From Nocardioides sp. S-1144 (lineage in GTDB: Bacteria > Actinomycetota > Actinomycetes > Propionibacteriales > Nocardioidaceae), in assembly GCF_005954645.2 (NCBI RefSeq), contig NZ_CP040695.2, positions 1,488,001-1,552,000 on the forward strand: DNA of 64,000 nt. The letters run 5' to 3'. Of the stretch, positions 19,928 to 31,638 are shown one piece after another; the first letter of the stretch is position 1; each line of letters starts with the position of its first letter. The position numbers were made by a program, and so were the translations under genes. The notes beneath the pieces are model-generated. The model searched no databases. It saw only the letters and a program-made list of their open reading frames with translations, and was not told the origin of the DNA.

Positions 19928-19933
19928 CAGAAT
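19928..19933 (+). promoter_or_regulatory. -10-like box CAGAAT for mtrA
   Basis: CAGAAT ends seven bases before the ATG at 19941. The spacing matches the leaderless pattern and favours that start over the ATG at 19932. Confidence 0.4.
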
Positions 19934-19940
19934 GGGGTCC

Positions 19941-20654
19941 ATGACCGAGTCGTCGAACGACCTCGCGACCAACGGTCGCGTGCTGGTCGTCGACGACGAC
20001 GCGGCGCTGGCCGAGATGTTGTCGATCGTGCTGCGGCAGGAGGGTTTCGACTCCCGCACCGTCAGCCGGGGCGACCGCGCCATGGAGGCCTTCCGCGACT
20101 ACCGGCCCGACGTGGTGCTGCTCGACCTGATGCTGCCGGGCCGCGACGGCATCGACGTCTGCAAGGAGATCCGCGCCGAGTCCGGCGTCCCGATCGTCAT
20201 GCTCACCGCCAAGGGCGACACCGTCGACATCGTGGTGGGGCTCGAGTCCGGTGCCGACGACTACGTCGTCAAGCCGTTCAAGCCGAAGGAGCTGGTCGCG
20301 CGGATCCGGGCCCGCGTGCGCCGCAAGGAGACCGCCGGCCCCGAGCAGGCCGACGCCCTGGCCATCGGTGACCTCGAGATCGACGTCGCGGGCCACGCCG
20401 TGAGCCGGGCGGGCGAGCCGATCGGGCTGACCCCCCTCGAGTTCGACCTGCTCCTGTGCCTGGCGCGCAAGCCGTGGCAGGTCTTCACCCGCGAGATGCT
20501 GCTCGAGAAGGTGTGGGGCTACCGCCACGCCGCCGACACCCGCCTGGTCAACGTGCACGTGCAGCGCCTGAGGTCCAAGGTCGAGCACGACCCCGAGCAC
20601 CCCGAGATCGTGGTGACCGTCCGCGGGGTCGGCTACAAGGCCGGCAAGGCCTAG
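19941..20654 (+). CDS. mtrA: Response regulator MtrA
   Basis: 237 residues, OmpR/PhoB-type regulator. Receiver domain: RVLVVDDDAALAEML at the start, phospho-acceptor Asp in VVLLDLMLPG near residue 62, and the KPFKPKEL switch lysine. A C-terminal winged helix follows (LTPLEFDLLLCLARKPWQVF ... VWGYRHAADTRLVNVHVQRL ... GVGYKAG). The DNA-recognition stretch is almost the same as in mycobacterial MtrA, which controls cell division and wall hydrolase genes. Three bases separate it from mtrB. An upstream in-frame ATG at 19932 is possible. Confidence 0.95.
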   Translation: MTESSNDLATNGRVLVVDDDAALAEMLSIVLRQEGFDSRTVSRGDRAMEAFRDYRPDVVLLDLMLPGRDGIDVCKEIRAESGVPIVMLTAKGDTVDIVVGLESGADDYVVKPFKPKELVARIRARVRRKETAGPEQADALAIGDLEIDVAGHAVSRAGEPIGLTPLEFDLLLCLARKPWQVFTREMLLEKVWGYRHAADTRLVNVHVQRLRSKVEHDPEHPEIVVTVRGVGYKAGKA

Positions 20655-20657
20655 GAC

Positions 20658-22310
20658 GTGCGCGCCCCGCGGGTGCCGTCCCGACTGCGGCGGCCGCCCA
20701 CCTTCTGGCGGCGCTCCATCCAGGCCCGGGTGGTCGCGAGCACCCTGGTCCTCTCGGCCGTGGTGATCTGCGCGGTCGGGTGGTACCTCCTGCGCCAGAC
20801 CCGCGACGGGCTGCTCGAGAACCGGGTGGACGCCGTGCTCGCCGAGTCGGCCTCGGCCACCCGCGACGCCCAGGGACGGCTGCAGGCCGCGCCCGTGGGT
20901 GGCACCGACGCCGCCAGCCAGGTGCAGGACCTGGCGCGCGAGATCATCGGGCGCGCCGACACCCGCGGCTACCAGGTCGTCATCACCGGCCCGGTCGACG
21001 CCGGGGTGCCGCTCAGCGACGCGGTCGCGACCTACAGCGCGGGCCTCGACGTCGTCGCCACCCTGCCGACCGCCCTGCTCGACCGGATGTCGACGGTCGG
21101 AGCCGGACCCGCCTGGACCTACACCGAGGTGATCTCGGACCGCACCGGCGAGACCGACGTCATCAGCGACCAGCCCGAGGACGGCTCCGTCCCCGGCATC
21201 GTGGTCGCCTCGCAGCTCCGGCTGCCCGCCGACGGCCGCACCTACGCCCTCTACGTCGTCTACCCGCTCGCGGAGGAGCAGGAGACGCTCGGCCTGGTGA
21301 CCCAGGCCCTGCTGACCGCCGCCGTCCTGCTGCTGGTCCTGGTGGCCGGCATCACCTGGCTGGTCACCCGCCAGGTCGTGACGCCGGTCCGGCTCGCGCG
21401 TCAGGTCGCCGAGCGGCTGGCCGCCGGCCGGCTCCAGGAGCGCCTGCGGGTCACCGGCGAGGACGACCTCGCGCGGCTCGCGACGTCGTTCAACCAGATG
21501 GCCAGCAACCTGCAGCGCCAGATCCGCCAGCTCGAGGAGCTCAGCCGGGTGCAGCGCCGCTTCGTCTCCGACGTCTCCCACGAGCTGCGGACGCCGCTGA
21601 CGACGGTGCGGATGGCCGGCGACGTCCTGCACGACGCGCGGTCGAGCTTCGACCCGGGCACGGCCCGCGCGGCCGAGCTCCTGCAGACCGAGCTGGACCG
21701 CTTCGAGACGCTGCTCGCCGACCTGCTCGAGATCAGCCGGTTCGACGCCGGCGCCGCGGTGCTCGACCTCGAGGACGTCAACGTCGGCGACGTCGTGCGC
21801 CGCGTCGTGGACTCGACAAGGGCCCTCGCCGAGCAGCGGGGGGTCCGCATCGCCGTCGAGGACGCCGACCGGCCCTGCCTGGCCGAGGCCGACGCCCGGC
21901 GGGTCGAGCGGATCGTGCGCAACCTGGTCACCAACGCCATCGACCACGCCGCCGTCGGGGGCCGCGACCCCGGCATCGTCATCCGGCTCGGCGTCGACGA
22001 GGACGCCTCGGCCGTCGCCGTCCGCGACTACGGCATCGGGCTGGAGCCGGGGGAGTCGGCGATGGTGTTCAACCGCTTCTGGCGCGCCGACCCGGCCCGC
22101 GCCCGGACCAGCGGTGGCACGGGGCTCGGGCTCTCGATCGCGCTGGAGGACACCCACCTGCACGGCGGCTGGCTCCAGGCCTGGGGCCGCCCCGGCCGCG
22201 GGGCCCAGTTCCGCCTGACCCTGCCCCGTCGCAGCGACCACGCCCTGCGCCGCAGCCCGCTCCCGCTCCAGCCCGACGACGCCACCGACCGCGACGAGGT
22301 GACCGCGTGA
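20658..22310 (+). CDS. mtrB: Sensor histidine kinase MtrB
   Basis: 550 residues. First membrane helix at about 22-45 (RVVASTLVLSAVVICAVGWYLL), an extracellular sensor region of about 160 residues, second helix (LLTAAVLLLVLVAGITWLVT), HAMP, HisKA with the phospho-accepting His in FVSDVSHELRTPLTTVRMAG, and a HATPase with NLVTNAIDHA, DYGIGLEPGE and GGTGLGLSIA boxes. Pairs with MtrA. GTG start follows the mtrA stop; the mtrB stop overlaps the lpqB start (GTGA), so mtrA-mtrB-lpqB is one operon. Intact, unlike lpqB. Confidence 0.95.
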   Translation: MRAPRVPSRLRRPPTFWRRSIQARVVASTLVLSAVVICAVGWYLLRQTRDGLLENRVDAVLAESASATRDAQGRLQAAPVGGTDAASQVQDLAREIIGRADTRGYQVVITGPVDAGVPLSDAVATYSAGLDVVATLPTALLDRMSTVGAGPAWTYTEVISDRTGETDVISDQPEDGSVPGIVVASQLRLPADGRTYALYVVYPLAEEQETLGLVTQALLTAAVLLLVLVAGITWLVTRQVVTPVRLARQVAERLAAGRLQERLRVTGEDDLARLATSFNQMASNLQRQIRQLEELSRVQRRFVSDVSHELRTPLTTVRMAGDVLHDARSSFDPGTARAAELLQTELDRFETLLADLLEISRFDAGAAVLDLEDVNVGDVVRRVVDSTRALAEQRGVRIAVEDADRPCLAEADARRVERIVRNLVTNAIDHAAVGGRDPGIVIRLGVDEDASAVAVRDYGIGLEPGESAMVFNRFWRADPARARTSGGTGLGLSIALEDTHLHGGWLQAWGRPGRGAQFRLTLPRRSDHALRRSPLPLQPDDATDRDEVTA

Positions 22311-24126
22311 GCGCCCGATCCGCCCGGCCCTCCCGACCCGCCCGGCCCGCCCGACACCCCCGGCCCGCCCGGCCCACCCGGCGGTGGCCGGCCGTGCTGC
22401 TCGCGCTGGTGTGCCTGCTGCCCGTGACGGCGTGCACCGGCCTGCCCGACTCGGGTCCGGTCGTGGAGGCCGGCACCGAGTCGCAGGTCAACGAGCGCGA
22501 GCCCGACGAGGTCAACGCCGTCCCGCCCGCCGAGGACGCGACCCCCGACGAGATCGTCCTGGGCTTCCTCAAGGCGATGACCGCCTGGCCGACCGACACC
22601 GAGGTCGTCGAGCAGTACCTCTCCGCCTCGGCCGCGGGGGAGTGGGACCCCGCCGCCGCGACCATCACCTACGTCGGCCAGCCGCTGCCGCGCGAGGACA
22701 ACCTGCGCTTCACCCTCACCCTCAACGACGCCGAGCGGATCGGCCGCGACGGCGTGTGGGCCGGCCGGCTGCCGCCGGAGGAGCAGCAGCTGGCCCTCGA
22801 CCTGACCATCGAGGACGGCCAGTACCGCATCCTCGACCCGCCGGACGCCCTCGTGGTGCCCCGACTCGTGGTTCGCCCAGCGCTTCCGCGTGGCCTCCCT
22901 GTACTACTTCGACCCCAGCGGGCGGATCCTGGTCCCGGAGCCGATCTACGTGCCCCGCGGGGAGCAGCTGACCTCGACGATCATCGAGCGGCTCCTGGCC
23001 GGGCCCGGTCCCGAGCGGCGGCGGGTGATGCGCTCCTTCGTGCCCCCCGGCCTGCGGGTCGAGGTGTCGGTCCCGGTCTCCGCCGACGGCGTGGCGACGG
23101 TCCCGCTGGTCGGGGAGGCCGGCGTCCAGACCCGGCGACTCGGTCGAGCGGATGCTCGCCCAGCTCGCCTGGACGCTGCGCCAGGACCCCACGATCGACG
23201 CGGTGCGCGTGACCCTCGGCGACCAGGTGCTGGCCGGTCCCGGCGGGCAGGAGGAGTACCGCGTCAGCGACGCCGACCGGTTCGACCCCGCCGGGTCCCC
23301 GGCGACCGACGGGCTCTTCGGCATCCGCAACGGGGCCCTGGCCGAGCGCGACGGCAACGAGCTGGTCCCGGTGCCCGGGCCGTTCGGCACCGGCCAGCTC
23401 GCGCTCGAGGGCGCCACGGTCGACATCGCCGGCGGGTCCGCCGCCGGGGTCACCGCCGACGGCCGCCTGCTGGTGGTCGCCCCGATCGTCGAGTCCGAGG
23501 AGGACGTCGCGCTCCCGGTGCGCCGGCCCCTGCGCGGCACCGAGCTCCTGCGTCCTACCTGGGACTTCGCCGGACGGATCTGGACCGTCGACCGCACCAG
23601 TCTCGGCGCGGTCGTCCAGGTCGTCAGCAACGGCCGGGTCCGCCGCCTCGAGGTGCCCGGGGTCAGCGGGCGCGACGTCCGGTCGTTCCTGGTGTCGCGC
23701 GACGCGACCCGGTTCGTCGCGGTCGTGCGCGAGCCGGGCGGCGACGAGCTGCGGATCGGCCGGGTCCAGGTCGACGACCGCGGCGCCCTCGCCGGCGTCG
23801 ACCGCACCGAGCAGATCGCGGTCGAGTCGGGCTCCGGCGTCCGGATCCGCGACATCGCCTGGACCTCGCCGACCACGATCGCGCTGCTGAGCCCCCTCGA
23901 CCCGGGCGCCATCTACGACGTCCGGGTGGTCAGCGTCGACGGGTCGCCGGCCAGCTCGGAGCCGCTGGCGGGCCCCCTCACCGACCGGGTGCTCGGGCTG
24001 GCCGGCACCCCGGTGACCGGCCTGCCCACCTACGGCCTCACCCGCAGCGGGCTGATCGACCTGAGCGACCGCAGCACCTACGGCTTCGTGGGCGACCCCG
24101 CGACCGACATCGGCTACGCCGGCTGA
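22307..24126 (+). pseudogene. lpqB: Lipoprotein LpqB, interrupted by two +1 frameshifts
   Basis: LpqB is a secreted lipoprotein that partners MtrB. The signal peptide and lipobox are present (LLALVCLLPVTACTG), then the SPVVEAG-like start, GerMN-type domain and C-terminal propeller, but in three frames. Frame 1 runs to DALVVP; a CCCC run at 22859-22862 has one base too many. Frame 2 continues DSWFAQRFRVASLYYFDPSG to GEAGVQ; an extra A at 23130 shifts to frame 3, which reads SVERMLAQLAWTLRQDP through to GYAG at 24126. All expected parts are conserved, so the breaks are recent or are sequence errors. As written, no full LpqB could be made. Confidence 0.88.
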
Positions 24127-24206
24127 CCCGGGCGCCGGTCACCGGCCCTCCACAGGTGGCCACGAGCCGGTGGCGGGCCGGGCGTCCCGGCTGGTGCGAT
24201 GGCCCG

Positions 24207-24965
24207 GTGACCGGGCTGCGCGACGCCACCCTCGACCTGCTCCTGGGCGGCACCTGCGTCGGGTGCGGCCGGCCCGGCCGGGTGCTGTGCCCGGGCTGCC
24301 TCGAGGGGCTGCCCGTGGGCGCGCGGCCGTGCGCGCCGTCGTCCCCGCCGCCGGGCCTGGCCCCTGCCTGGGCCGCCGCCCGCTACGAGGACGTCGTCCG
24401 CGAGGTCGTCGCGGGGCACAAGGAGCGTCGTCTGCTCGCGCTCACCCCGGTGCTCGGGCGGCTCCTGGCGCAGGCGGTGGTGGCGCTGCTCGACGACGTC
24501 CTCGGCACGTCCGTCGGGGCGTCCGTGGGGGCCGGGGTGGTGCTGGTCCCGGTGCCGTCGCGGGCGGGCGTCGTCCGGGCCCGCGGCCACGACCCGACCC
24601 GGGCCGTCGTCGTCCGGGCCGCCCGCCGCCTGAGCGCCGACGTGGTCCCGCTGCTGCGCTCGCGGGTCGGCGTCGTCGACCAGGCCGGTCTCGACCTCGA
24701 GCACCGGCGCGCCAACCTCGCCGGCTCCATGGCCTGCCGCGCCGGTCCGCTGCGGGCGCTGGCCCGGCGCGACACGCCCGCGCACGTCGTGGTCTGCGAC
24801 GACGTCCTCACCACCGGCAGCACCGCGCGCGAGGCCCAGCGCGCCCTCGAGGCGGTCGGGGTCGTCGTCGCCGGCATCGCGTGCGTGGCCGCCACCCCAC
24901 GGCGCGGCCCGTCCTCAGCGCCTTCACAGCCACCGGAGGTTCCACCGGTCGGGGTGACCCACTAA
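24207..24965 (+). CDS. ComF family phosphoribosyltransferase-like protein
   Basis: 252 residues. An N-terminal zinc-binding stretch with cysteines (TCVGCGRPGRVLCPGCLEGL) precedes a phosphoribosyltransferase fold whose PRPP-binding loop is VVCDDVLTTGSTAREA. VVLVPVPSRAGVVRARGHD and QAGLDLEHRRANL are typical ComF/ComFC blocks. ComF proteins take part in DNA uptake in competent species; in Actinobacteria the conserved place between lpqB and hpf (Rv3242c in mycobacteria) suggests another housekeeping role. GTG chosen at 24207, the first start with a sensible N-terminus after lpqB. Confidence 0.85.
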   Translation: MTGLRDATLDLLLGGTCVGCGRPGRVLCPGCLEGLPVGARPCAPSSPPPGLAPAWAAARYEDVVREVVAGHKERRLLALTPVLGRLLAQAVVALLDDVLGTSVGASVGAGVVLVPVPSRAGVVRARGHDPTRAVVVRAARRLSADVVPLLRSRVGVVDQAGLDLEHRRANLAGSMACRAGPLRALARRDTPAHVVVCDDVLTTGSTAREAQRALEAVGVVVAGIACVAATPRRGPSSAPSQPPEVPPVGVTH

Positions 24966-25356
24966 CGTCTGTGTATGGAGTCCGTCCGGGTCCGTGGTTG
25001 CGTCGTCCGGGGTGTACGCCCCGCACGGCTAGCCGATGCCAGTCGCAGGCGAAACGGCCCACGTAACTCGGTGCCCGGTGCCACTGGCGCCGCGCACACC
25101 CCCGCCCCGGCGGGGGCACGAGGATCACGGTGCGGCTTAGAGGTAAGTCCTGCCCCGTCCCGGCCGTCACATGCGGCCAGCCCTCGCCGGCACGCCGGCG
25201 CGGGCGTCGGGAGAAGGCCAGTAGTGGCAGAGAAGCTGCGAACGTCTCAGCAGGCGGTTGTGGGGTCGAAGACCAGGTCGGCCGGGCGGACTCCAGCTGT
25301 ACCGGCAGCGTCAGCTGTCGCGACCTGAGAAACCAGCTGCTAGCGGGAGGTTCACC
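24966..25356 (+). other. 391-base untranslated region ahead of hpf, structured, unassigned
   Basis: No convincing gene lies here. It contains several GC-rich inverted repeats, among them GGGGTGTACGCCCC near 25009, CCCCCGCC/GGCGGGGG at 25099-25116 and GCCGGC...GCCGGC near 25189, and ends in the good ribosome binding site GGGAGG before hpf. I compared it by eye with tmRNA, RNase P RNA, cobalamin, c-di-AMP and 6C RNA patterns and found no full match. It could be a long hpf leader, a comF terminator, or an unrecognised small RNA. Confidence 0.4.
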
Positions 25357-25983
25357 ATGGACGTCGTCGTCACCGGTCGACACTGCGAGATCACCGACGC
25401 TTTTCGGGGGCACTGCGCCGAGAAGCTCGAGAAGCTCGAGAAGCACGACCACCGCATCATCCGGGTCCACGTCGAGGTCGACTGCGAACCCAACCCCCGC
25501 CAGCACGACAAGTCGATCCACGTCGAGCTCACCGCGTTCTCCAAGGGCCCCGTGGTCCGCGCCGAGGCGGCCGCCGACCACCAGATGGGCGCCCTCGACC
25601 TGGCCCTGGACAAGATGGCCTCGCAGATGCGCCGCGCCGCCGACCGGCGCCGGGTGCACCGCGGCCGTCGCGCCCCGGTCTCGGTCGGGCAGGCCCTCGC
25701 CGACGTCGTCCCCGACCTCGGCGAGACCGTTGAGGCCACCGAGCCCGACGACGCCCAGGACCGCTCGGTCGGACCGATCGACGTCACCGGCGACGGGCCC
25801 CTCGTCGTCCGGGAGAAGACCCACCCCGCGACCCCGATGACCCTCGACCAGGCCATGTACGAGATGGAGCTGGTCGGCCACGACTTCTACCTCTTCGTCG
25901 ACAAGGAGAGCGAGCGCCCCTCGGTCGTCTACCGCCGGCGCGGCTACGACTACGGCGTCATCTCGCTCGACCTCGAGTCCTGA
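25357..25983 (+). CDS. hpf: Long-form ribosome hibernation promoting factor
   Basis: 208 residues: N-terminal S30AE domain (MDVVVTGRHCEITDAFRGHCAEKL ... ALDLALDKMASQMRRAADRRR) joined by a charged linker to the C-terminal dimerisation domain (TPMTLDQAMYEMELVGHDFYLFVDKES ... RRRGYDYGVISLD). Long HPF binds the 30S subunit and pairs ribosomes into 100S dimers in stationary phase. ATG is preceded by GGGAGG at a normal distance. It has a 391-base leader and a strong terminator after it, so it is probably transcribed alone and stress-controlled. Confidence 0.94.
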   Translation: MDVVVTGRHCEITDAFRGHCAEKLEKLEKHDHRIIRVHVEVDCEPNPRQHDKSIHVELTAFSKGPVVRAEAAADHQMGALDLALDKMASQMRRAADRRRVHRGRRAPVSVGQALADVVPDLGETVEATEPDDAQDRSVGPIDVTGDGPLVVREKTHPATPMTLDQAMYEMELVGHDFYLFVDKESERPSVVYRRRGYDYGVISLDLES

Positions 25984-25987
25984 GCGC

Positions 25988-26021
25988 GTCCGGCGGCCGG
26001 CCCGGTGGCCGGCCGCCGGAC
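25988..26021 (+). terminator. Perfect 15-bp hairpin after hpf
   Basis: GTCCGGCGGCCGGCC at 25988-26002 pairs fully with 26007-26021 across a four-base CGGT loop, four bases after the hpf stop. There is no U-tract, so the mode of termination is uncertain. Confidence 0.6.
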
Positions 26022-26094
26022 CCCGGGTCCCGGCGGCGTCGCCGCGCGGCGGGATGCGCTGACGCCCCGACCTCCCCCGTGCGATGATCCGGGG

Positions 26095-26787
26095 GTGGCC
26101 GACGTCGTGGGGACAGCAGCAGTGCCCGATCGCGAGCCGATCCGGGTCCTGGTCGTCGACGACCAGCAGCTGTTCCGCCGGGGACTCACGATGCTCCTGG
26201 CCGTCGAGCCCGGCCTCGAGGTCGTCGGCGAGGCCGGCGACGGCGTCGAGGGCACGCAGCTGGCCGAGACGGCCGCACCCGACGTCGTCCTGCTCGACGT
26301 GCGGATGCCCAAGCGCTCCGGCATCGAGGCGTGCCGCGCGATCAAGGAGTCGGTCCCGACCGCGAAGATCATCATGCTCACCGTCTCCGACGAGGAGGCC
26401 GACCTCTACGAGGCGGTCAAGAGCGGCGCCTCCGGCTACCTGCTCAAGGACTCCTCCATCGAGGAGGTCGCCCAGGCGATCCGCGTCGTGGCCGACGGCC
26501 AGTCGCTGATCAGCCCGTCGATGGCGATCAAGCTGATCGACGAGTTCAAGCAGATGTCGCGCCCCGAGCGCGAGACCGGCCCGGCGCTGCGCCTGACCGA
26601 GCGCGAGCTCGACGTGCTGCGGCTCGTGGCCCAGAGCCACAGCAACAAGGAGATCGCGGCGCGGCTCTTCATCAGCGAGAACACCGTGAAGAACCACGTG
26701 CGCAACATGCTCGAGAAGCTCCAGCTGCACTCGCGCATGGAGGCGGTCATGTACGCCGTCCGGGAGAACCTGCTCGAGCTTCCCTAG
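26095..26787 (+). CDS. LuxR/NarL-type response regulator, orphan
   Basis: 230 residues. Receiver domain with IRVLVVDDQQLFRRGLTMLL, phospho-acceptor Asp in VVLLDVRMPKRSG near residue 68, and Lys in GYLLKDSS. The C-terminal LuxR HTH is LTERELDVLRLVAQSHSNKEIAARLFISENTVKNHV. No sensor kinase gene is next to it. A regulator at this same place, between hpf and secA, is also known from Streptomyces, so the location appears conserved. GTG 26095 chosen; the longer upstream frame begins inside the hpf terminator region. Targets unknown; HPF or secretion control is only a guess from position. Confidence 0.88.
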   Translation: MADVVGTAAVPDREPIRVLVVDDQQLFRRGLTMLLAVEPGLEVVGEAGDGVEGTQLAETAAPDVVLLDVRMPKRSGIEACRAIKESVPTAKIIMLTVSDEEADLYEAVKSGASGYLLKDSSIEEVAQAIRVVADGQSLISPSMAIKLIDEFKQMSRPERETGPALRLTERELDVLRLVAQSHSNKEIAARLFISENTVKNHVRNMLEKLQLHSRMEAVMYAVRENLLELP

Positions 26788-26825
26788 CGGGGACGCCCGA
26801 GGGACGAGGGCGCACCCGCTGCTGG

Positions 26826-26878
26826 TGATCGAGCGAGCGGCGCGCCCGAGGACGAGGTCGCGACCCGCGTGTCGAGAT
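26826..26878 (-). repeat. Family B repeat, degenerate copy
   Basis: On the minus strand this reads GATCTCGACACGCGGGTCGC and continues to GCGCCGCTCGCTCGATC, the same order as the copy at 33419-33474. Its central stem (CGCGACC/GGGCGCG) has one mismatch and its loop has lost one base, TCGTCCTC instead of TCGTTCCTC. Confidence 0.75.
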
Positions 26879-26944
26879 CTCGGGCCCACCGAGGCCACGC
26901 CGCCCGGGGGCGAGCTGGCTTCGGCGGGTGGCGCGGAAGGCCGG

Positions 26945-26986
26945 GGCTTCGTCGGCGCTCGCTGGCGCTCGCTTGCTCAGCCTCCG
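26945..26986 (-). repeat. Family A repeat, single inverted copy
   Basis: A full 42-base copy identical to the inverted copies at 5486-5695, beginning GGCTTCGTCGGCGCTCGCTG and ending GCTTGCTCAGCCTCCG. It lies with the degenerate family B copy in the 263-base gap before the YcaQ-like gene. Confidence 0.9.
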
Positions 26987-27050
26987 ACGGGCCGGGCGGC
27001 GGGGGAGGTCGCGGCGACGGGTTGTCGGCGGTGTCCGGTAGAACGGTGGC

Positions 27051-28253
27051 GTGACCCCACGACCGCAGTCGCTCTCGCGCGCGCAGGCGCGGCGGATCGC
27101 GCTGGGGGCGCAGGGCTTCCTCGACAAGCCGCACGACCCGCCGACGATGCGCACGCTCGCGCGCACCGTGGCCCGCACCGGGGTGCTGCAGGTCGACTCG
27201 GTCAACGTGCTGGCGCGGGCGCACCTCATGCCGCTGTACTCGCGGATGGGCCCCTACGACCGCTCGCTGCTGGAGCGGGCCTCGACCGGGCGCCGCGACC
27301 GGCGCCTGGTGGAGTACTGGGCGCACGTGCAGGCGTTGATGCCCGTCGAGCTGTGGCCGGCGATGGCCCACCGGCGCGAGCACCACCGCGCGCGCCGCGG
27401 CAAGTGGTCCTTCGTCGCCGAGGACGACGCCCTCGAGGCCCGGCTGCTCGCCGAGCTCGCCGACCGGGGCGCGTGCACCGCGCGCGACCTCGACGACGGG
27501 CTGCCGCGCAGCAAGGACCACTGGGGCTGGAACTGGTCGAACACCCGGCGGGTGCTCGACTACCTGTGCTCGGCCGGGGTCGTCGCGATCGCCGGGCGCA
27601 ACCAGCAGTTCGAGGTGCTCCACGACCTGCCCGAGCGGGTGCTGCCCGACGCGGTGCTCGCGGCCCCCGACCTGACGACCGAGGAGCAGCACCTCGCCCT
27701 GGTGCGGCGCGCCGCGCTGTCCCACGGTGTCGCGACCGTGCGCTGCCTGGCCGACTACTACCGGATGAGCACCGCCGACACCGCCCGTGCGGTGGCGGTC
27801 ATGGTCGAGACCGGTGAGCTCGAGCCGGTGACGATCGAGGGCTGGAGGCGTCCGGCCTACCTGCACCGCGACGCCCGCCGGCCGCGGGCGGTCGGTGCCC
27901 GCGCCCTGCTCAGCCCCTTCGACCCGGTGGTCTGGGAGCGCGAGCGCACCGAGCAGCTCTTCGACTTCCACTACCGCATCGAGATCTACACCCCGGCCGA
28001 GAAGCGGGTCTTCGGCTACTACGTGCTGCCGTTCCTGCTCCGCGACGAGCTGGTCGGGCGGGTCGACCTCAAGGCCGACCGCGCCACCGGGCGGTTGCTG
28101 GTCAGGAGCGCCCACGCCGAGGACGGCGCGCCCGACGACACCGCCGCCGAGCTGGCCGCCGAGCTGCGCCGCATCGCCGGCTGGCTCGGCCTCGACGACG
28201 TCGTCCTCGACGGCGGGGGAGACCTCGCCCCCGAGCTGCTCGCCCACCTCTGA
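27051..28253 (+). CDS. YcaQ-like winged-helix DNA glycosylase family protein
   Basis: 400 residues, HTH_42/YcaQ family. Family marks are [23 protein letters not shown] near residue 45, [15 protein letters not shown], and the C-terminal [26 protein letters not shown] followed by [27 protein letters not shown]. coli YcaQ unhooks DNA interstrand crosslinks; the QVDS and SPFD motifs linked to that activity are present. It is transcribed toward secA, 97 bases away. GTG start with TAGAAC six bases before it, possibly leaderless. Confidence 0.85.
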   Translation: MTPRPQSLSRAQARRIALGAQGFLDKPHDPPTMRTLARTVARTGVLQVDSVNVLARAHLMPLYSRMGPYDRSLLERASTGRRDRRLVEYWAHVQALMPVELWPAMAHRREHHRARRGKWSFVAEDDALEARLLAELADRGACTARDLDDGLPRSKDHWGWNWSNTRRVLDYLCSAGVVAIAGRNQQFEVLHDLPERVLPDAVLAAPDLTTEEQHLALVRRAALSHGVATVRCLADYYRMSTADTARAVAVMVETGELEPVTIEGWRRPAYLHRDARRPRAVGARALLSPFDPVVWERERTEQLFDFHYRIEIYTPAEKRVFGYYVLPFLLRDELVGRVDLKADRATGRLLVRSAHAEDGAPDDTAAELAAELRRIAGWLGLDDVVLDGGGDLAPELLAHL

Positions 28254-28289
28254 CGCGGCACCGCGGAACCGCGTGCTGGTCCTGATCGT

Positions 28290-28295
28290 TAGGAT
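28290..28295 (+). promoter_or_regulatory. -10 box TAGGAT upstream of secA
   Basis: TAGGAT in the short gap between the YcaQ-like gene and secA would start transcription about 48 bases before the GTG at 28351. AGGAG at 28337-28341 is the matching ribosome binding site. Confidence 0.45.
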
Positions 28296-28350
28296 GGTCG
28301 ACGGCCGTGCCGACGCACGCCGCACCCCCGAGCTCCAGGAGTACACCGAC

Positions 28351-31212
<2,862 letters not shown>

Positions 31213-31225
31213 CCCGCACCTCCCC

Positions 31226-31260
31226 GACGGCCACCTGACCCCCTGGGTCCGGTGGCCGTC
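31226..31260 (+). terminator. Hairpin terminator after secA
   Basis: GACGGCCACC pairs perfectly with GGTGGCCGTC, and inside it GACCC pairs with GGGTC, giving a long two-step stem 14 bases past the secA stop. No U-run follows. Confidence 0.6.
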
Positions 31261-31289
31261 GTCGTCCCCGGGGGTTGAGCCAGCCTCGC

Positions 31290-31451
31290 CGGAGGTTGAG
31301 CAAGCGAGGCGCCAGCCAGCGCCGACGAAACCCCGTGACGCCGACAGACCGAGCCATCGCGCCGGAGGTTGAGCAAGCGAGCGCCAGCGAGCGCCGACGA
31401 AACCGGCCCCGGAGGTTGAGCAAGCGAGCGCCAGCGAGCGCCGACGAGACC
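31290..31451 (+). repeat. Family A repeats, three direct copies (TTGAG variant)
   Basis: Copies at 31290-31332, 31363-31404 and 31410-31451. They read GGAGGTTGAGCAAGCGAG where the 5233 cluster reads GGAGGCTGAG, and end GACGAAACC or GACGAGACC. The first copy carries small insertions (GAGGCGCCAGCCAGC). A truncated copy precedes them at 31271-31289. They fill the front of the 426-base gap between secA and the Rv3235-like gene. Confidence 0.88.
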
Positions 31452-31461
31452 CCGCGACGCC

Positions 31462-31496
31462 GACGGCTACCCGTCCCCCCAGGTCGGGTAGCCGTC
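31462..31496. terminator. Perfect 12-bp hairpin in the secA/Rv3235-like gap
   Basis: GACGGCTACCCG at 31462-31473 pairs fully with 31485-31496 across an 11-base C-rich loop. It lies between convergent genes and could stop transcription from either side. Confidence 0.5.
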
Positions 31497-31505
31497 GACC
31501 CCGCG

Positions 31506-31599
31506 CGTCTCGACACACGAGCCACGACCTCGTTCCTCGGTCGTGCCGCGTGCGTCTCGACACACGAGCCACGACCTCGTTCCTCGGTCGTGCCGCGTG
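31506..31599 (+). repeat. Family B repeat, two tandem 47-base units
   Basis: Two identical 47-base units (31506-31552 and 31553-31599), each starting CGTCTCGACACACGAGC. Inside each, CACGACC and GGTCGTG pair around the nine-base loop TCGTTCCTC. The same loop with a different seven-base stem occurs at 33435-33457. Confidence 0.9.
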
Positions 31600-31638
31600 C
31601 TGGACGATCATCGACACGCCTGCCCTCGGGCAGCCTCG

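Noticed and set aside
25040..25160. Cobalamin riboswitch or RNase P-like fragments (GCCACTGG, GAGGTAAGTCC) in the hpf leader
   Set aside because: Single short matches in the wrong order and without the rest of the conserved core; left as unassigned.
24975..25328. A 117-residue plus-strand open frame before hpf
   Set aside because: Composition is alanine/arginine/proline-rich shadow sequence, no ribosome site or family match, and it overlaps strong inverted repeats.
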